In this document: positions 17,345 to 25,424 of the stretch, piece after piece
Numbering within the stretch: the first letter of the stretch is position 1
Layout: each line of letters starts with the position of its first letter
Assembly (NCBI GenBank): GCA_040510195.1
Contig: JBEVJK010000058.1
Coordinates: 11,057 to 75,056 of the forward strand
Direction of reading: 5' to 3'
Source: JBEVJK01 sp040510195
GTDB taxonomy: Bacteria > Pseudomonadota > Alphaproteobacteria > Rhizobiales > Rhizobiaceae
Length of the DNA: 64,000 nt
Position numbers and translations under genes: made by a program
The notes under the pieces: generated by a model
Told to the model about the DNA's origin: nothing
Seen by the model: only the letters and a program-made list of their open reading frames with translations
Databases searched by the model: none

Positions 17345-17445
17345 GCGGGAGGCTGGAACAATGACCCGTTCCGGGCTCGTTAGGGCTGCTTCCTTCCGGA
17401 CCTGACCCGGTTGGCGAGTGGAGCGTCCACCGCCAACCTCCCACG
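17345..17445 (-). ncRNA. ffs: Small signal recognition particle RNA (4.5S type)
   Basis: The minus strand contains the invariant SRP RNA core, GGTCAGGTCCGGAAGGAAGC followed by AGCCC (17384-17408), which forms the Ffh-binding internal loops. The flanks can pair into the expected stem, with GGGAGG at the 5' side against CCTCCC at the 3' side near 17347-17352. A short T-rich stretch follows. The RNA joins Ffh to target membrane proteins to FtsY. It lies about 110 nt upstream of dnaX on the same strand, its usual place. The ends are estimates within about 10 nt. Confidence 0.92.
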
Positions 17446-17584
17446 TCCCATATCGGCAATCGGCAACCGAAAAGCAAGCCCCGCCGCCATAGCGACCGTG
17501 GCGGGACCAGCGTGGTTGCCCAAGGAAACGCTTGCAGGCGACTGGGCGTGCCTCTAGCGTCAATGGCGAACGCGAGGAACCGTC

Positions 17585-18004
17585 ATGCTGCCGGGCGAGA
17601 AGGCCGGATTCGAGCTCGACCCGAGGCTGGAGGCCGACAGCGAGCCGGTGATGTGGCTCGGCCTGTGCGAACTGCGCGTCATGAACGACCGCCGCTGGCC
17701 CTGGCTGCTGCTGGTGCCGCAGCGCTCCGGCGTGGCGGAGGTGCACGACCTGACGCCGCTCGACCAGGCGATGCTGACCTTCGAAACCAACCTGGTGGCG
17801 CAAGGCCTGAAGGAGGCCACCGGCTGCCTGAAGATCAACAGCGGTGCGCTCGGCAACGTGGTGCGACAGCTGCACGTGCACGTGGTGGCCCGCGACGAGG
17901 GCGATCCCGGCTGGCCCGGGCCCGTGTGGGGCCACGGGGTGCGCGAGCCGTACCGGCGGTCCGACCTCAACAGCTTCGCGGCCAAGGTCCGCGCCGCACT
18001 CTGA
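17585..18004 (+). CDS. HIT domain-containing protein
   Basis: This 139-residue protein belongs to the histidine triad superfamily of nucleotide hydrolases and transferases. The triad region reads RQLHVHVVARDEGD (about residues 96-109), so the first histidine of HxHxH is a glutamine and two histidines remain. Other family features are PWPWLLLVPQRSG and CLKINSGALGNVV. A GAGGAA ribosome binding site precedes the ATG. nudC follows after 5 nt, which suggests a shared role in nucleotide turnover. The substrate is not known. Confidence 0.88.
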   Translation: MLPGEKAGFELDPRLEADSEPVMWLGLCELRVMNDRRWPWLLLVPQRSGVAEVHDLTPLDQAMLTFETNLVAQGLKEATGCLKINSGALGNVVRQLHVHVVARDEGDPGWPGPVWGHGVREPYRRSDLNSFAAKVRAAL

Positions 18005-18009
18005 CGTCG

Positions 18010-18951
18010 ATGCGCTTCCCCTTCTTCGATGTGCCGCCCGACGAGCCCAGCCGGTCCGTGGGCTTTGCCGGCAACGTCATCGAGCGGCTGTCGGAGAAAC
18101 GCGCTGACGATGCGGCGATGCGGGCGCTGGACGACCCCCTCGCCCGGCTCATGCTGCTGCGGGACGGCCGCGTCCAGATGCGACAGGACGGCGCCGGCTT
18201 CCAGGCCTATCACGACCGCGCTTCGGCTGCCGCGCTCGGCGCCGCCTTCGAAGGGGCGGTGCTGCTCGGGCATGCGGACGGGAGGCCGGTGCTCGCCGTT
18301 CCGGGCGGGCTCGACGCCGAGGCGCTGCCGGTCGAGGTCAAGGCGATCGACTACCGCTCGGTCTACATGCAAGGTCTGCTTTCGCCCGCCGACCTCGGCG
18401 CCCTGGCACAGGGTGCCGCGCTGCTTTCGTGGCATGCCTCGCACGCCTTCTGCAGCCGCTGCGGCCATGCCTCGGAGATGCGGGCGGGCGGCATCAAGCG
18501 CCGCTGCCCGGCCTGCGGGACCGAGCATTTCCCGCGCACAGACCCGGTCGCGATCATGCTGGCGCTCGACGGCGACCGCTGCCTGCTGGGGCGCAGCCCG
18601 CACTTCGCGCCGGGCATGTTCTCGGCGCTGGCCGGCTTCATCGAGCCCGGCGAGACGATCGAGGATGCGGTGCGCCGCGAGACGTTGGAGGAAGCGGGCG
18701 TCCGCCTCGGACGGGTCGTCTACCACGCCAGCCAGCCCTGGCCCTTCCCGCATTCGCTGATGATCGGCTGCTACGGCGAGGCACTGAGCACGGAGGTCGG
18801 CATGGACAGCGAGCTCGAAGCCTGCCGCTGGTTCGGGCGCGACGAGGTGCTGACGGCGCTCGACGGCACCCATGCCGACGGCATCCGCACGCCGCCGCGC
18901 GGCGCCATCGCCCACAGCCTGATCCGCCGCTGGGCCGAAGCCGAGCGCTAG
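18010..18951 (+). CDS. nudC: NAD(+) diphosphatase, Nudix family
   Basis: NudC hydrolyses NAD(H) to NMN(H) and AMP, and family members remove NAD caps from RNA 5' ends. The 313-residue protein has an N-terminal domain, a four-cysteine zinc ribbon (CSRCGH and CPACG, about residues 152-175), the Nudix box GFIEPGETIEDAVRRETLEE with EAG following, and the NudC-specific SQPWPFPHSLM. The open frame extends far upstream over the HIT gene, but the ATG at 18010 fits the family N-terminus and follows the HIT stop by 5 nt. Confidence 0.95.
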   Translation: MRFPFFDVPPDEPSRSVGFAGNVIERLSEKRADDAAMRALDDPLARLMLLRDGRVQMRQDGAGFQAYHDRASAAALGAAFEGAVLLGHADGRPVLAVPGGLDAEALPVEVKAIDYRSVYMQGLLSPADLGALAQGAALLSWHASHAFCSRCGHASEMRAGGIKRRCPACGTEHFPRTDPVAIMLALDGDRCLLGRSPHFAPGMFSALAGFIEPGETIEDAVRRETLEEAGVRLGRVVYHASQPWPFPHSLMIGCYGEALSTEVGMDSELEACRWFGRDEVLTALDGTHADGIRTPPRGAIAHSLIRRWAEAER

Positions 18952-18968
18952 AGCAGTCCGCTGCCGGG

Positions 18969-19835
18969 TCAGTCGTCCTCGCTCTGCGAGTCGCGGAAGC
19001 GATGGGCCTCGTAGACCCCGAGGATGCGGACCTCGCGCGAGAAGAAGGTCAGCTCCTCCAAGGCGAGCGCGACGTGGCGGTCGTCAGGGTGGCCCTCGAT
19101 ATCGGAATAGAAGAGGGTGGAGAAGAACTTGCCGCCGAGCTGGTAGCTCTCCAGCTTGGTCATGTTGACCCCGTTGGTGGCGAAGCCGCCAAGCGCCTTG
19201 TAGAGCGCCGCCGGCACGTTGCGGACGCGGAAGATGAAGGTGGTCATCATGCGGCGCTGCGGATCGAGGCGCGGCGCCCAGGCTTTCTCCTTGGACAGCA
19301 CGACGAAGCGGGTGATGTTGTTTTCGGTGTCCTCGACGTTCTCGGCGAGGATGTCGAGCCCATAGAGCTCGGAAGCCAGGCGCGGCGCCAGCGCTGCCAT
19401 GGTCGGGTCGCCCTCCTCGGCGACCAGCCGCGCGGCACCCGCGGTGTCGCCGGCGACATGCGACTTCCACCGATGGCGGCGGATGATCTTGCGGCACTGG
19501 CCGAGCGCATGGATGTGGCTGTGAACGGACTTGATGGACTCCAGCCGGGTGCCCGGCAGCACCATCAGATGGAAGTGGATGGGCAGGAAGTACTCGCCGA
19601 TGATGTGGAGGCGCGACTCCGGCAGGAGGTGGTGGATATCGGCCACGCGGCCGGCGATGGTGTTCTCGATGGGGATCATCGCGAGATCGGCCTTGCCGGT
19701 CTCGACCGCGTTGAAGGCGTCCTCGAAGGTCGCGCAGGGCAGCGGCTCCATCGCCGGGTACATGTTGCGGCAGGCGGTGTCGGAGTTGGCGCCCGGTTCG
19801 CCCTGGTAGGAAATCCTGTTGGTCTCTTGGGACAT
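18969..19835 (-). CDS. pheA: Prephenate dehydratase
   Basis: The enzyme converts prephenate to phenylpyruvate in phenylalanine synthesis. The 288-residue monofunctional form has the catalytic domain (SYQGEPGANSDTACRNMYP; MIPIENTIAGRVADIHHLL; NNITRFVVLSK with the TRF motif) and a C-terminal ACT domain with LESYQLGGKFFSTLFY for feedback control by phenylalanine. No chorismate mutase domain is attached. It lies 30 nt downstream of kdsB and is probably cotranscribed with it, a pairing usual in Rhizobiales. Confidence 0.96.
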   Translation of the reverse strand: MSQETNRISYQGEPGANSDTACRNMYPAMEPLPCATFEDAFNAVETGKADLAMIPIENTIAGRVADIHHLLPESRLHIIGEYFLPIHFHLMVLPGTRLESIKSVHSHIHALGQCRKIIRRHRWKSHVAGDTAGAARLVAEEGDPTMAALAPRLASELYGLDILAENVEDTENNITRFVVLSKEKAWAPRLDPQRRMMTTFIFRVRNVPAALYKALGGFATNGVNMTKLESYQLGGKFFSTLFYSDIEGHPDDRHVALALEELTFFSREVRILGVYEAHRFRDSQSEDD

Positions 19836-19865
19836 CGTCGCCTTCCAGGTCCAGTCTCGATCCGA

Positions 19866-20600
19866 TCACGCCGCGGGGGCCAGGAGGGCCCGGGCCCGCT
19901 CCAGCTCCTCCGGGGTGTCGACGCCGAGGGGAACCGAACGGACGATCTCGACGTCGATGCGCATGCCGGCTTCCAGCGCCCGCAGCTGCTCCAGCCGCTC
20001 GCGGGTCTCCAGCGGCGAGGCGCCGAGGGCGACGAAGCGCGCCAGGGCGGCACGCCGGTAGGCGTAGAGGCCGATGTGATGGTAGAGCGGCCCCTCGCCC
20101 CAGGGCGCGGTGGCGCGGGTGAAGTAGAGCGCCCGCAGCCGCGACGGGGCGACCGGCGAGCCGACGACCTTGACGACATTGGGGTCGGTGCGCTCGGCCT
20201 GGCGCTCGATCTCGACCGCCAGGGTGGAGATATCGACCTGCGGCTCGGCAAGCGGCCGGAGCGCTGCCTCGACGAGGCTGGGCTCGAGCGTCGGCAGATC
20301 GCCCTGGACGTTGACGACGGTCTCCACCTCGCCTGTCGGGTCGAGCCGGCCGAGCGCCTCGAAGATGCGGTCGGAGCCGGAGGGATGGTCGGCGCGCGTC
20401 ATCACCGCCTCGAAACCGTGGGCGGTAACCGCCTCGGCCACCGCGACGGTGTCGGTGGCGACGACCACGCGGCCCAGCCCCGCGGCGGCCGCCCGCTCGG
20501 CGACGTGGACGATCATCGGCCGGCCGGCGATGTCGGCGAGCGGCTTGCCCGGCAGGCGGGTCGAGGCCATGCGGGCCGGAATGAGAACGAGGACGGACAT
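19866..20600 (-). CDS. kdsB: 3-deoxy-manno-octulosonate cytidylyltransferase
   Basis: KdsB activates Kdo as CMP-Kdo for the lipopolysaccharide inner core. The 244-residue protein begins LVLIPARMASTRLPGKPLADI, the nucleotide-binding loop, and has VVATDTVAVAEAV, TRADHPSGSDRIFEAL, VNVQGDLPTLEP and HIGLYAYRRAALARF in the normal order. It is divergent from the cytochrome c gene across about 195 nt. Confidence 0.96.
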   Translation of the reverse strand: MSVLVLIPARMASTRLPGKPLADIAGRPMIVHVAERAAAAGLGRVVVATDTVAVAEAVTAHGFEAVMTRADHPSGSDRIFEALGRLDPTGEVETVVNVQGDLPTLEPSLVEAALRPLAEPQVDISTLAVEIERQAERTDPNVVKVVGSPVAPSRLRALYFTRATAPWGEGPLYHHIGLYAYRRAALARFVALGASPLETRERLEQLRALEAGMRIDVEIVRSVPLGVDTPEELERARALLAPAA

Positions 20601-20794
20601 CGAAGATCGGCTGTGCGAAGGCTCGGAAAAGTGTCAAAAGGTCTCACTGGCGCCGCCCTTATAGGTGTTGCAACGAAATAGCAAAAGACCTAGTTTCCGG
20701 CGCGATTTGACCGGCGGCCTCGGGGGACGAGCGACGAGCCGCGACCACGACCAGCGCAACGCTCCGGGGCGGCCGGAGAGGGAGCCTAGCCGAC

Positions 20795-21478
20795 ATGGAC
20801 TCTTTCGAAATCAACAAGCTGATCGGCGCGTTGCTCGGCGTGGTTTTCGTGGTCTTCTCGATCAGCCTGATCGGCGACGCCATCTTCGCAGCCCCCATAC
20901 CGGAGAAGCCGGGCTTCGCGATCGAGGCGGCGGAGCCCGAGGAAGGCGCGGCGGGCGGCGGCGAGGCCGCCGCGGCGGTGCCGATCGCGACGCTTCTGGC
21001 CAAAGCCGATCCGGCCGCCGGCGAGGCGGTGTTCAAGAAATGCCTGACCTGCCACACGGCCGAGAAGGGCGGCGCCAACAAGACGGGACCGAACCTTTTC
21101 GCGATCGTCAACCGGCCCATCGCCTCGCATGAGGGCTTCGCCTATTCGGCACCCATGAAGGAGTTCTCGCAGGGCGGCTCGGTCGTCTGGGACTACGACC
21201 ATCTCAACCATTTCCTGGCCGGCCCGAAGGCCTATGTGAAGGGCACGGCGATGGGCTTTGCCGGCGTCAAGAAGGACGACGAGCGGGCCACCCTCATCGC
21301 CTATCTGCGCCCGCTGGCCGACAGCCCGGCGCCGCTTCCCGAGGCGCCGGCCGAGGGTGCGGCCGCCCCTGCCGAGGGCGGCGCGGCCACCGACGCCGCC
21401 GCCAAGCCGGCCGAGGGCGGAGCGGCCCAACCGGCCGCCGGCGAGGCGAAGCCGGCCGAGCCGCAGCCGGCTCAATGA
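20795..21478 (+). CDS. cycM: Membrane-anchored cytochrome c (CycM-like)
   Basis: This 227-residue protein has an uncleaved N-terminal anchor (LIGALLGVVFVVFSISLIGDAIF, about residues 9-31), a short linker and a class I cytochrome c domain in the periplasm. Heme attachment is CLTCH near residue 82 and the axial methionine is in YSAPMKEF. It resembles CycM/cytochrome c552, which carries electrons from the bc1 complex to the aa3 oxidase. The last 55 residues are a low-complexity Ala/Pro/Glu/Gly tail (repeats of PAEGGAA). It ends just before a strong terminator. Confidence 0.92.
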   Translation: MDSFEINKLIGALLGVVFVVFSISLIGDAIFAAPIPEKPGFAIEAAEPEEGAAGGGEAAAAVPIATLLAKADPAAGEAVFKKCLTCHTAEKGGANKTGPNLFAIVNRPIASHEGFAYSAPMKEFSQGGSVVWDYDHLNHFLAGPKAYVKGTAMGFAGVKKDDERATLIAYLRPLADSPAPLPEAPAEGAAAPAEGGAATDAAAKPAEGGAAQPAAGEAKPAEPQPAQ

Positions 21479-21501
21479 CAAAATTGTAATTCGAAGGATC
21501 A

Positions 21502-21532
21502 CGAAAAAGCCGGGTTCTGCCCGGCTTTTTCG
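21502..21532 (+). terminator. Rho-independent terminator after cycM
   Basis: A stem of AAAAAGCCGGG (21504-21514) pairs with CCCGGCTTTTT (21520-21530) around a TTCTG loop. The five Ts are part of the stem, so the element can act in both directions. It lies 24 nt after the cycM stop. Confidence 0.9.
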
Positions 21533-21571
21533 CAGGATCGAGGCGACTTCGGAGCCGGCATCGACGAAGTT

Positions 21572-21580
21572 TTATCCACA
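21572..21580 (+). promoter_or_regulatory. Consensus DnaA box upstream of yejA1
   Basis: TTATCCACA matches the DnaA box consensus exactly. It lies 50 nt upstream of the yejA1 start codon, after the cycM terminator, where it could affect transcription. A single 9-mer can occur by chance, so a functional role is inference. Confidence 0.4.
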
Positions 21581-21630
21581 GGGTCCGCACCCCGGCGTAG
21601 GATGGCCGAGGCGAAAGGAGCAAGGCACGG

Positions 21631-23520
21631 ATGACGCAAAGCGCAATCGGATTTCTCGCAGGAGCAGCCCTGACAGGCCTGGTGCTGTCCGTCTCGATCC
21701 AGCCCGTGGCGGCCGAGGACGCCTGGCGCACCACGTCCTCGCTGATCGGGGCGTCCAAGTATGGCGAAAATTTCCAGCGCTACGACTACGTGAACCCGGA
21801 GGCGCCCAAGGGCGGCACTCTCGCCGGCATCGCGACCGGCACATTCGACAGCTTCAACCCCTATATCGTGCGCGGCGCCGCGGCGGCAGGCTTCGCCGTG
21901 CAGGGTTTCGGCGGCGGGCTGCTCTACGACACGCTGATGGAGCAATCCACCGACGAGCCGAGCGTCAGCCATTCGATGATCGCCGAGGCCTTCAAGTATC
22001 CGGACGACTACTCCTCGGCCACCTACCGGCTCGATCCGCGCGCCAAATGGCACGACGGCACGCCGATCACCGCCGAGGACGTCGTGTGGTCGTTCGGCGT
22101 GCTCAAGGAGAACACGCCCAACTACAACCGCTACTTCGCCAATGTGAAGGAAGCGGTGGCGCTGAACGACCGGGAGATCGAGTTCGGCTTCGACCAGAAG
22201 GGCAACCGCGAGCTGCCGCACATCATCGGCGACCTCGTGGTGCTGCCGAAGCACTGGTGGGAGGGGACCGGGCCCGACGGCAAGAAGCGGGACATCACCC
22301 AGCCGACGCTGGAGCCGCCGCTCGGCTCGGGCGCCTACAAGATCGAAAGCTTCAAGCCGGGGGCGGAGATCGTGTGGAGCCGCGTGCCGGACTATTGGGC
22401 AGCCGATGTCGGCGCCAATGTCGGGCGCCACAATTTCGACCGACGCCGCTATGTCTACATCCAGGACGACAATGCCGAGTGGCAGGCGTTCACCAAGGGC
22501 GGCTACGAGGATGTGCGGCCGGAAGCCAGCTCGCGCCGCTGGGCGACCGGCTACACGTTCCCGGCCGTGAAGGCCGGCGACGTGATCAAGAAGGAGTTCG
22601 CCTCGACGTCGGGCGAGCCGATGCAGGGCTTCGTCATGAACCTGCGCCGGCCGCAGTTCCAGGACCGCAAGGTGAGGCAGGCGCTCACCGAGGCGCTCGA
22701 TTTCGAGAAGATGAACCGCCAGCTGTTCTTCGGCCTGAACACCCGAACCGACAGCTATTTCGAGAACAGCGAGCTGGCCTCCAGCGGCCTGCCGCAGGGC
22801 CGCGAGCTGGAAATCCTGGATGCCTACAAGGACAGACTGCCGCCCGAGCTGTTCACGCAGGAATACAAGCTGCCCATCTACGATTCCCCGCAGGCGGAAC
22901 GGCAGAACCTGCGCCGGGCCGTCCAGCTGTTCGGCGAGGCCGGATGGAAGATAAAGGGCGGCAAGATGCTGAACGACAAGGGCGAGCAGTTCAGGATCGA
23001 GATCCTCGGCAACAACCCGACCGACGAGGTGATCTCGAACACCTACATCGAGACGCTGCGCAAGATCGGCATCGACGCCTCGCTCAGGATCGTCGACCCG
23101 AGCCAGTACGTGAACCGGCTGCGCAGCTTCGACTACGACATGGTGACCAGCACGTTCCAGCAGTCGCAGTCGCCGGGCAACGAGCAGCGCGATTTCTGGA
23201 GCTCCAAGGCGGCCGACACGCCGGGGTCGCGCAATTTGTTCGGGATCAAGGACCCGGTGGTCGACGCGCTGGTCGAGCAGGTGATCTTCGCCAAGGACCG
23301 CGAGGAGCTCGTCGCGGCCACGCACGCGCTCGACCGCGTGCTTCTGTGGAACGCCTATATCGTGCCGCAGTGGCACCGGCCGGTGGTGTGGTTCGCCATC
23401 TGGAACAAGTTCGGCATGCCCGACAAGCAGCCGGCCTATATCGGCGCCGACATCGATTCCTGGTGGATCGACCCGGCGCGCGAGAAGGCGCTGCAGGCCA
23501 AGTACAAGAGCGCCAGTTGA
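21631..23520 (+). CDS. yejA: Peptide ABC transporter substrate-binding protein, first copy
   Basis: The 629-residue periplasmic protein belongs to SBP family 5 and resembles YejA. A Sec signal peptide (FLAGAALTGLVLSVSIQPVAA) covers about residues 8-29. Family blocks include YVNPEAPKGGTLAGIATGTF, ARFHDG-like AKWHDGTPITAEDVVWSF, and LEPPLGSGAYKIESF. YejABEF imports oligopeptides, including microcin C type and host antimicrobial peptides. An AAGGAG ribosome binding site precedes the ATG. It is first in a five-gene transporter unit and its stop overlaps the start of the second binding protein. Confidence 0.93.
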   Translation: MTQSAIGFLAGAALTGLVLSVSIQPVAAEDAWRTTSSLIGASKYGENFQRYDYVNPEAPKGGTLAGIATGTFDSFNPYIVRGAAAAGFAVQGFGGGLLYDTLMEQSTDEPSVSHSMIAEAFKYPDDYSSATYRLDPRAKWHDGTPITAEDVVWSFGVLKENTPNYNRYFANVKEAVALNDREIEFGFDQKGNRELPHIIGDLVVLPKHWWEGTGPDGKKRDITQPTLEPPLGSGAYKIESFKPGAEIVWSRVPDYWAADVGANVGRHNFDRRRYVYIQDDNAEWQAFTKGGYEDVRPEASSRRWATGYTFPAVKAGDVIKKEFASTSGEPMQGFVMNLRRPQFQDRKVRQALTEALDFEKMNRQLFFGLNTRTDSYFENSELASSGLPQGRELEILDAYKDRLPPELFTQEYKLPIYDSPQAERQNLRRAVQLFGEAGWKIKGGKMLNDKGEQFRIEILGNNPTDEVISNTYIETLRKIGIDASLRIVDPSQYVNRLRSFDYDMVTSTFQQSQSPGNEQRDFWSSKAADTPGSRNLFGIKDPVVDALVEQVIFAKDREELVAATHALDRVLLWNAYIVPQWHRPVVWFAIWNKFGMPDKQPAYIGADIDSWWIDPAREKALQAKYKSAS

Positions 23521-25385
23521 GCGCCTCCTTCCGCCTCTCCCGCCGCCATTTCCTGGCGCTCGGCGCCGCTGCGGCGCTTTCGCCGCGCCAGGCCTTCGCG
23601 ACCGTACCGACGGGTACGCCGCTGCATGGCCTGTCGGCTTTCGGCGACCTCAAATACAAGCCGGGCTTCCCGCATTTCGACTATGCGAGCCCGGATGCGC
23701 CGAAGGGCGGGACCTTCAATTTCTCGATCCCGAACTGGGTCTACAACCAGAGCCCGCTGACCTTCAACACGCTGAACTCGTTCACGCCGAAGGGCGACGC
23801 GCCGCCGCGCATGGGCATGTGCTTCGACTCGCTGATGGCCCCTGCGCTGGACGAGCCCGACGCGCTCTACGGCCTGCTGGCCGAGACGGTGACGATCGGC
23901 GAGGACCGCAACAGCTTCGTGTTCGCGCTGCGCCCAGAGGCGCGCTTCCACGACGGGTCGCCGCTGACGGCCGAAGACGTGGCCTTCACCATGAACACCT
24001 TCAAGGGAGAGGGGCACTACGACCTGCAGCTGCCGCTTTCGCAGCTCGTTTCGGTGAGCGCGGAAGACGCCCACACGGTGAGGCTCGCGTTCAGCGGCAA
24101 GCAGTCGGAGCGGACGATCCTGTCGGTCGCCATCTTCCCGATCATCTCCAAGGCCTACTACACGCAGAACGACTTCGGCGCCTCGACGCTGACGCCGCCG
24201 CTGGGCTCCGGTGCCTACAAGGTCGGGCGGGTCGCCGCGGGCGCGACGATCGAATATGAGCGGGTGGCGGACTATTGGGGCCGCGACCTGGGCGTCAACA
24301 AGGGCCTCTACCATTTCGACCGCATCCGGATCGAGTTCTACCGCGATCGGCAGGCTGCCTTCGAAGCCTTCAAGAAAGGCGACGTCCTTTACCGTCAAGA
24401 GTTCACCTCGCGGGTCTGGGCGACCGGCTACGACTTCCCGGCGCTGAAGGACGGCAAGGTGGTGAAGCGCGAATTTCCCGGCGAAAAGCGGCCTTCCATG
24501 CAGGCGATGGCGCTGAACCAGCGCCGTGCGCGCTTTCGCGACGCGCGCGTGCGGCAGGCGGTGGCGCTCTGCTTCGACTTCGAATGGACGAACCGCAACC
24601 TGTTCTATGGCGCCTACGAGCGCTCGCACTCGACGTTCGAGCGCTCGCCCTACCGTGCCGAGGGGCTGCCCTCGCCCGCCGAGCTGGCGCTGCTCGAGCC
24701 GCTGCGCGGCCAGGTCCCCGAAGCGGCGTTCGGCGAAGCGGTGCTGCAGCCAGCCTCCGACGGCTCGGGCCGCGACCGCAAGCTGCTCGGCCGGGCGTCG
24801 CGGCTGCTCGGCGAGGCCGGCTGGAAACGCAAGGGCACGTCGGTGGAGAACGACAAGGGCGAACGGCTGACGCTGGAGATCCTGGTCGAGGACGACACCT
24901 TCACCCGGGTGTTCACGCCCTTCGTGGAGAACATGCGGGCGATCGGCATCGACGCCGCGATCCGCATGGTGGATTCGGCGCAGTACACGCTCAGGCAGAC
25001 CAATTTCGACTTCGACATGATCTCGGTGGCGTTCTCCTTCAGCGCGACGCCGACGCGCGACGACGTCGAGCTGTTCTTCGATTCGCGTGGCGCCGACAGC
25101 CCGAGCGCGCGCAACCTGCCGGGCACCAAGGACGCGGCGGTGGACGCACTGGTTGCGAATGTCGGCGCGGCGCCGGACCGGGAAAGCCTGGTCGTGGCGA
25201 TGCGCGCGCTGGACCGGGTCTTGCGCGCCCGCATGGACTGGATTCCAAATTGGTATGCGGCGAATCACAAGGTGGCCTTCTGGGACATGTTCGGCTTCAA
25301 GGAGCCGAAGCCCGACTATGGCTTCCCCGTCGAGGCGCTGTGGTGGTACGACGAGGCGAAGGCGAAAGCGGTTGGCAAGGGCTGA
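23517..25385 (+). CDS. Peptide ABC transporter substrate-binding protein, second copy, Tat signal
   Basis: This 622-residue SBP family 5 protein is a diverged paralogue of the preceding gene (FDYASPDAPKGGTFNFSIPN; ARFHDGSPLTAEDVAFTMNTF; LTPPLGSGAYKVGRV). No ATG or GTG suits the N-terminus; the TTG at 23517, overlapping the upstream TGA (TTGA), gives a short twin-arginine signal peptide, LSRRHFLALGAAAAL, so export is probably by the Tat pathway. The first copy instead has a Sec signal. The two probably deliver different peptides to the same permease pair. Confidence 0.9.
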   Translation: MSASFRLSRRHFLALGAAAALSPRQAFATVPTGTPLHGLSAFGDLKYKPGFPHFDYASPDAPKGGTFNFSIPNWVYNQSPLTFNTLNSFTPKGDAPPRMGMCFDSLMAPALDEPDALYGLLAETVTIGEDRNSFVFALRPEARFHDGSPLTAEDVAFTMNTFKGEGHYDLQLPLSQLVSVSAEDAHTVRLAFSGKQSERTILSVAIFPIISKAYYTQNDFGASTLTPPLGSGAYKVGRVAAGATIEYERVADYWGRDLGVNKGLYHFDRIRIEFYRDRQAAFEAFKKGDVLYRQEFTSRVWATGYDFPALKDGKVVKREFPGEKRPSMQAMALNQRRARFRDARVRQAVALCFDFEWTNRNLFYGAYERSHSTFERSPYRAEGLPSPAELALLEPLRGQVPEAAFGEAVLQPASDGSGRDRKLLGRASRLLGEAGWKRKGTSVENDKGERLTLEILVEDDTFTRVFTPFVENMRAIGIDAAIRMVDSAQYTLRQTNFDFDMISVAFSFSATPTRDDVELFFDSRGADSPSARNLPGTKDAAVDALVANVGAAPDRESLVVAMRALDRVLRARMDWIPNWYAANHKVAFWDMFGFKEPKPDYGFPVEALWWYDEAKAKAVGKG

Positions 25386-25424
25386 GCGGCGGGACGATCG
25401 CCTTGCGACGGGGGACTTGAGCTG

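Noticed and set aside
15428..17935. An 835-codon frame overlapping dnaX and the SRP RNA
   Set aside because: It is out of frame with dnaX, shows no domain and runs through a structural RNA gene.
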